Positions 6,531 to 9,647 of a stretch of 9,647 nt of DNA are shown here, piece by piece. The position numbers and the translations under genes were made by a program. The notes beneath the pieces are model-generated. The model was not told where the DNA came from. It saw only the letters and a list, made by a program, of their open reading frames with translations, and searched no databases. This DNA is from Lysobacterales bacterium (GTDB lineage Bacteria; Pseudomonadota; Gammaproteobacteria; Xanthomonadales; Xanthomonadaceae). The DNA lies in contig JAGRJX010000137.1 in assembly GCA_020442545.1 (NCBI GenBank), forward strand, positions 1 to 9,647, written 5' to 3'. The number at the start of each line of letters is the position of its first letter. Within the stretch, counting starts at the first letter, position 1.

Positions 6531-7424
6531 ATGAGCACATTGCCTTCCGCCGGCGCGGCATTCCGGACAGCCGTTTCCAGTGAGTCGCCGCTGCAGGTCA
6601 TGGGCGCGATTACCGCCTACGCGGGGCTGATGGCCAAGCGGGTCGGCTACAAGGCCCTGTACCTGTCCGGCGGTGGGGTGGCAGCCAATTCGCTGGGCAT
6701 CCCGGACCTCGGTATCAGCACGATGGAAGACGTGCTCACCGACGCGCGTCGCATCGTCGACGCTACCGGGATGCCGCTGCTGGTGGATATCGACACCGGC
6801 TGGGGTGGCGCCTTCAACATCGCGCGCACCATCCGCAGCTTTGAGCGTATCGGCGTCGCCGCCGTGCACATGGAGGATCAGGTCGGGCAGAAGCGTTGCG
6901 GCCATCGTCCCGGCAAGGAAGTGGTGCCGCGGGGTGAAATGGTGGATCGCGTGAAGGCTGCCGTTGATGCGCGACGTGACGACGGCTTCGTGATCATGGC
7001 CCGCACCGATGCTGCGGCCAGTGAAGGCCTGGACGCCGCCATCGAGCGCGCGGTGGCCTATGTCGAGGCAGGCGCGGACATGGTCTTCCCTGAAGCCATG
7101 CGCTCACTGGACGACTACCGCCGCGTGAAGGAAGCGGTGAAGGTGCCGATCCTGGCCAACCTTACCGAGTTCGGCAGCACACCGTTCTTCACCACCGACG
7201 AGCTGCGCGATGCCGGTGTCGATGTCGCGTTGTACTGCTGCGGCGCCTATCGCGCCATGAACAAGGCCGCGCTGCACTTCTACGAAACCGTGCGCCGTGA
7301 AGGTACCCAGAAACACATCATCGACACGCTGCAGACGCGTGCCGAGCTTTACGATTTCCTCGGCTATCACGCCTACGAGGACAAACTGGACGCGCTGTTC
7401 GCCAAAGAGAACGCCAAGGAGTAA
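6531..7424 (+). CDS. prpB: 2-methylisocitrate lyase
   Basis: A 297-residue member of the isocitrate lyase/PEP mutase superfamily. It cleaves 2-methylisocitrate to pyruvate and succinate, the last step of the methylcitrate cycle for propionyl-CoA breakdown in the cytoplasm. The signature KRCGH is at 121-125 with catalytic Cys123, the same numbering as E. coli PrpB. Metal and substrate residues include Asp59 in GIPDLG and Asp86 and Asp88 in VDIDTGWGG. YLSGGGVAANSLG (44-56) is the typical phosphate-type binding loop of the family, and CCGAYRAMNKAA near 236-247 is characteristic of PrpB. Length is normal. The start at 6531 has only a weak GGGA at 6520-6523; the alternative ATG at 6600 would remove conserved N-terminal sequence. 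prpC begins three bases after the stop, so the two are surely co-transcribed. Confidence 0.96.
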   Translation: MSTLPSAGAAFRTAVSSESPLQVMGAITAYAGLMAKRVGYKALYLSGGGVAANSLGIPDLGISTMEDVLTDARRIVDATGMPLLVDIDTGWGGAFNIARTIRSFERIGVAAVHMEDQVGQKRCGHRPGKEVVPRGEMVDRVKAAVDARRDDGFVIMARTDAAASEGLDAAIERAVAYVEAGADMVFPEAMRSLDDYRRVKEAVKVPILANLTEFGSTPFFTTDELRDAGVDVALYCCGAYRAMNKAALHFYETVRREGTQKHIIDTLQTRAELYDFLGYHAYEDKLDALFAKENAKE

Positions 7425-7427
7425 GCA

Positions 7428-8579
7428 ATGAGCGACACCCCGAGCAACCTTCCCAAGCCGAAGAAGTCGGTGGCCCTGTCCGGCACGCCGGCCGGCAACA
7501 CCGCGCTGTGCACCGTTGGCCGCAGCGGCAACGACCTGCATTACCGCGGCTACGACATCAAGGATCTCGCCACCAAGGCGACGTTCGAGGAAGTGGCGCA
7601 CCTGCTGGTTCACGGTTCGCTGCCGACCTTCTCGCAGTTGAAGGCGTACAAGCAGAAGCTGGCGCGCCTTCGCGGCCTGCCGGCCATCGTCCAGGATGCG
7701 CTGGAGCTGGTGCCGGCCAATGCGCACCCGATGGACGTGATGCGCACTGGAGCATCGGTGCTGGGTACGGTGTTGCCGGAGCGCGAAGGGCATCCGGTGG
7801 CCGAAGCGCGCGACATTGCAGACCGTCTGATGGCCAGCTTCGGCTCGATGCTGCTGTACTGGTGGCAGTTCACCCGCAATGGTCGGCGGATCGACACCGA
7901 AACCGACGACGAATCGATCGCAGCGCACTTTCTGCACCTGCTGCACGGTCGTCCGCCCAGCCAGCTGCACGCCGAATCGCTGGACACCTCGCTGGTGCTG
8001 TACGCCGAGCACGAGTTCAACGCCAGCACCTTCACCGCGCGCGTGATTGCCGGTACCGGTTCGGACATGCACAGCTGCATCACCGGCGCCATCGGCGCGC
8101 TGCGTGGGCCGAAGCATGGCGGCGCCAACGAAGTGGCGATGGACATCATCAGCCGCTACGGCACGGCGGACGAGGCCGAGGCCGACATCCGCGCCCGCGT
8201 CGAGCGCAAGGAAATCGTGATCGGCTTCGGCCATCCGGTCTACACGGTAGGTGATCCGCGCAACCCGATCATCAAGGAAATCTCTCGCAAGCTGTGCCGC
8301 GACGGCGGCAACGAGACGCTGTTCGACGTCAGCGAGCGTATCGAGACGCTGATGTGGGACATGAAGAAGATGTTCCCGAACCTCGACTGGTTCAGCGCCT
8401 CGGCCTACCACATGATGGGCATACCGACCGCGATGTTCACGCCGCTGTTCGTGATTGCCCGTACCTCCGGCTGGAGCGCGCACGTCATGGAGCAGCGTGT
8501 GGATGGCAAGATCATCCGCCCGAGCGCCAACTACACCGGCCCCGAGGATCGCGAGTTCGTGCCGATGGAGAAGCGATGA
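7428..8579 (+). CDS. prpC: 2-methylcitrate synthase
   Basis: A 383-residue citrate synthase family enzyme. It condenses propionyl-CoA with oxaloacetate to 2-methylcitrate, the entry step of the methylcitrate cycle. The citrate synthase catalytic triad can be placed at His230 (PKHGGANE), His269 (GFGHPVYTVGDPR) and Asp320 (NLDWFSA). Arginines for oxaloacetate binding occur in GDPRNP and in FVIARTSGWSAHVMEQ. Length and the ALSGTPAGNTALCTVG opening fit PrpC and not the longer primary citrate synthase GltA of proteobacteria, and adjacency to prpB settles the assignment. The Shine-Dalgarno AAGGAG (7416-7421) overlaps the end of prpB, six bases before the ATG. The stop TGA overlaps the ATG of the next gene as ATGA. 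Some activity with acetyl-CoA is usual for the family. PrpD or AcnD/PrpF, needed for the intermediate steps, are not found downstream. Confidence 0.96.
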   Translation: MSDTPSNLPKPKKSVALSGTPAGNTALCTVGRSGNDLHYRGYDIKDLATKATFEEVAHLLVHGSLPTFSQLKAYKQKLARLRGLPAIVQDALELVPANAHPMDVMRTGASVLGTVLPEREGHPVAEARDIADRLMASFGSMLLYWWQFTRNGRRIDTETDDESIAAHFLHLLHGRPPSQLHAESLDTSLVLYAEHEFNASTFTARVIAGTGSDMHSCITGAIGALRGPKHGGANEVAMDIISRYGTADEAEADIRARVERKEIVIGFGHPVYTVGDPRNPIIKEISRKLCRDGGNETLFDVSERIETLMWDMKKMFPNLDWFSASAYHMMGIPTAMFTPLFVIARTSGWSAHVMEQRVDGKIIRPSANYTGPEDREFVPMEKR

Positions 8580-8854
8580 GCGACTTTGCCGACATGCAGG
8601 CGGCTGCCGAAGCGGCTGATACCGGGTGCGCCGCGAAGCGCCAGGCGTCAGAGGGTGGCTGGCACTGCATTCGTTGCCTTGGCACCGAGTACGAGAGCGG
8701 CGAGATCCATGTCGCCGGCAGCTTGCTCGGCAAGCTGTTCGATGTGCAGGGCACGAAGTTCTCCCGCGTCACCTGCGGCCGCTGCCGATACACCGAGTTC
8801 TACCATGCGCCGTCGTCTGAGCTGGGAAACCTTTTCGACCTCTTCGTGGGCTGA
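8576..8854 (+). CDS. DUF2082-like zinc-ribbon protein
   Basis: A 92-residue protein with two CxxC pairs, Cys31/Cys34 (CIRC) and Cys67/Cys70 (CGRC), separated by 32 residues, which should bind one zinc. The segment LFDVQGTKFSRVTCGRCRYTEFYH followed by LGNLFDLFVG at the very end agrees closely with the zinc-ribbon family DUF2082, described as predicted nucleic-acid-binding proteins; the match is from memory of the family pattern. Residues 1-25 are an extra alanine-rich stretch not needed for the ribbon. The ATG at 8576 overlaps the prpC stop (ATGA) and has GGAG at 8567-8570, so it is translationally coupled to prpC. The biochemical role is unknown. The coupling suggests expression with propionate genes but does not prove a shared function. 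Confidence 0.85.
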   Translation: MSDFADMQAAAEAADTGCAAKRQASEGGWHCIRCLGTEYESGEIHVAGSLLGKLFDVQGTKFSRVTCGRCRYTEFYHAPSSELGNLFDLFVG

Positions 8855-8887
8855 TTCACTGAGATCCTGTCGCAGGCAATGCCGTAT

Positions 8888-8904
8888 CCGGTAGGCTTTA
8901 CCGG
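8888..8904 (+). other. small hairpin between the zinc-ribbon and channel genes
   Basis: CCGGTA (8888-8893) and TACCGG (8899-8904) form a perfect 6-bp stem around the loop GGCTT. No clear T run follows, so it is at best a weak terminator for the prpBC transcript or part of the channel-gene leader. The rest of the 89-bp gap shows no convincing promoter. Confidence 0.3.
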
Positions 8905-8943
8905 CTGCGGCGTTGTTGCTCTGGCGACAGAAACTGGTGACAT

Positions 8944-9402
8944 GTGGGCGACTATTCAAACTGGGGTGCGAACCTGCTGGCAGTCGGGCTGACTCTGGTT
9001 GCGGTCGGGTCGGCCGTGCACACCCACTATTACGGACTACGTCGGATCATGACCTGGACCGACAGCGGTGGTCGCCGTCACGGCAATCAGCTGTTGCGGG
9101 CCATCTTCGGCGTCCTGTTCCTGCACACCATCGAGATCTGGCTGTTCGCCATCGCCGGCTGGATGCTGTTGCTGCTGCCTTCCGCCGGGGGCCTGGCTGG
9201 CACTGAGATCGGTGGTCTGCTCGATCTGGTCTATTTCTCCGCCACCGTTTTCACCACGCTGGGCTTTGGCGACATGGTGCCGTACGGACCGCTGCGCTTC
9301 CTGGTCGGTACGGAGGCGATGACCGGCTTCGTGCTGATCACCTGGTCGGCTTCCTTCACTTATCTGGAGATGCAGCGCTACTGGAAGCGCGGCACCGGGT
9401 GA
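8944..9402 (+). CDS. small potassium-channel family membrane protein (two-pore-helix ion channel domain)
   Basis: A 152-residue membrane protein with hydrophobic segments at about 10-26, 52-78 and 118-143. Between the last two lies a pore loop, VYFSATVFTTLGFGDMVP, whose selectivity filter T105-L-G-F-G109-D replaces the classic TVGYGD. This is the Ion_trans_2 pattern of bacterial K+ channels: outer helix, pore helix and filter, inner helix, probably active as a tetramer. There is no RCK/TrkA-N domain, so gating is unlike Kch or MthK unless a partner supplies it. The extra first helix and the cytosolic loop GLRRIMTWTDSGGRRHGN precede the core. The GTG at 8944 is the first possible start because an in-frame TGA lies at 8938; the Shine-Dalgarno is weak. 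The ion actually conducted cannot be told from sequence alone. Confidence 0.85.
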   Translation: MGDYSNWGANLLAVGLTLVAVGSAVHTHYYGLRRIMTWTDSGGRRHGNQLLRAIFGVLFLHTIEIWLFAIAGWMLLLLPSAGGLAGTEIGGLLDLVYFSATVFTTLGFGDMVPYGPLRFLVGTEAMTGFVLITWSASFTYLEMQRYWKRGTG

Positions 9403-9440
9403 ATCAGAGCCTGCGTGGACCAGGCGGTGAAGCCTGCAAT

Positions 9441-9469
9441 GAAGAACGGGCCGCTGCGACCCGTTCTTC
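9441..9469. terminator. bidirectional intrinsic terminator between convergent genes
   Basis: GAAGAACGGG (9441-9450) pairs perfectly with CCCGTTCTTC (9460-9469) around a 9-nt loop. It lies 38 bp after the channel-gene stop and 22 bp beyond the stop of the minus-strand gene at the right edge, so it can serve both. Flanking T tracts are short on either strand, so it is a moderate terminator. Confidence 0.75.
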
Positions 9470-9491
9470 CATCTTGCGGTCGGCGTGCTGC

Positions 9492-9647
9492 CTACAGGCG
9501 ACTGACCCGATAGAACGTGTGGTCACCGATGGTCGCAACCGGCTTGCCGGTCGCCCAGGTGGGCGTGGCGATGTTCAGCACCACGAAGTGATCTGCGCCG
9601 GGCACCAGCTGCTGGCGCTGGGCCAGCGGCTTCGACCAGTTGCTCTC
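9492..9647 (-). CDS. C-terminal 51 residues of an unrecognised protein, cut by the window edge
   Basis: On the minus strand an open frame enters at the right edge and stops at TAG (9494-9492), giving 51 C-terminal residues. They include WSKPLAQRQQLVPGADHFVVLN and then TGKPVATIGDHTFYRVSRL; the alternation suggests beta strands, as at the end of an exported Ig-like or beta-barrel domain. Support for coding is the frame staying open to the edge, protein-like composition, and the stop lying just before a convergent terminator. I do not recognise the family, and the start lies outside the window. Confidence 0.6.
   Translation of the reverse strand, partial: ESNWSKPLAQRQQLVPGADHFVVLNIATPTWATGKPVATIGDHTFYRVSRL

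Noticed and set aside
7104..8483. Antisense open frame of 459 codons opposite prpB and prpC.
   Set aside because: Same reason: both sense genes have full catalytic motifs, and this frame crosses two genes with low-complexity composition.

Overview
The window is chromosomal DNA from a GC-rich bacterium, most likely a gammaproteobacterium of the Xanthomonas/Lysobacter type (Lysobacterales). This is inferred from the overall look of the proteins, the dense housekeeping layout, a MASE2-type diguanylate cyclase and the prpBC pair; no marker gene fixes the taxon. There is no rRNA, tRNA, CRISPR array, transposase, integrase or phage gene.

Layout. Positions 1-230 hold no supportable gene. A 74-residue two-helix membrane protein (231-455) precedes a cyclophilin-type prolyl isomerase (509-1024). 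That gene meets an M48 metallopeptidase lipoprotein on the minus strand (1021-1680) tail to tail, with both stop codons inside one CTAG. A short divergent intergenic region then leads to a class I aminotransferase (1822-3024), a small lipoprotein with a glutaredoxin-like CGYC motif (3045-3413) and malate dehydrogenase mdh (3481-4461), closed by a strong intrinsic terminator. Next come an unrecognised secreted cysteine-rich protein (4632-5216) and an AdrA/DgcC-like MASE2-GGDEF diguanylate cyclase (5331-6461), broken by one in-frame TGA just after the start of its GGDEF domain. The right part holds prpB (6531-7424), prpC (7428-8579) and a DUF2082-like zinc-ribbon protein (8576-8854), tightly coupled. 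A small potassium-channel-like protein (8944-9402) and a terminator follow, and the 3' end of an unrecognised minus-strand gene runs off the right edge.

How the genes fit together. The aminotransferase, malate dehydrogenase and 2-methylcitrate synthase could all draw on oxaloacetate. PrpC condenses it with propionyl-CoA, and PrpB splits 2-methylisocitrate into pyruvate and succinate. The dehydratase and isomerase steps of the methylcitrate cycle (PrpD, or AcnD/PrpF) are not in the window. Several other products are envelope proteins: two lipoproteins, a secreted cysteine-rich protein and two or three membrane proteins.

Most of the window is ordinary core genome and I see no convincing new multi-gene system. 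The points most worth a second look are the nonsense codon in the diguanylate cyclase, a run of ten C in the M48 gene, the glutaredoxin-like lipoprotein, and the cysteine-rich secreted protein with its internal perfect hairpin.
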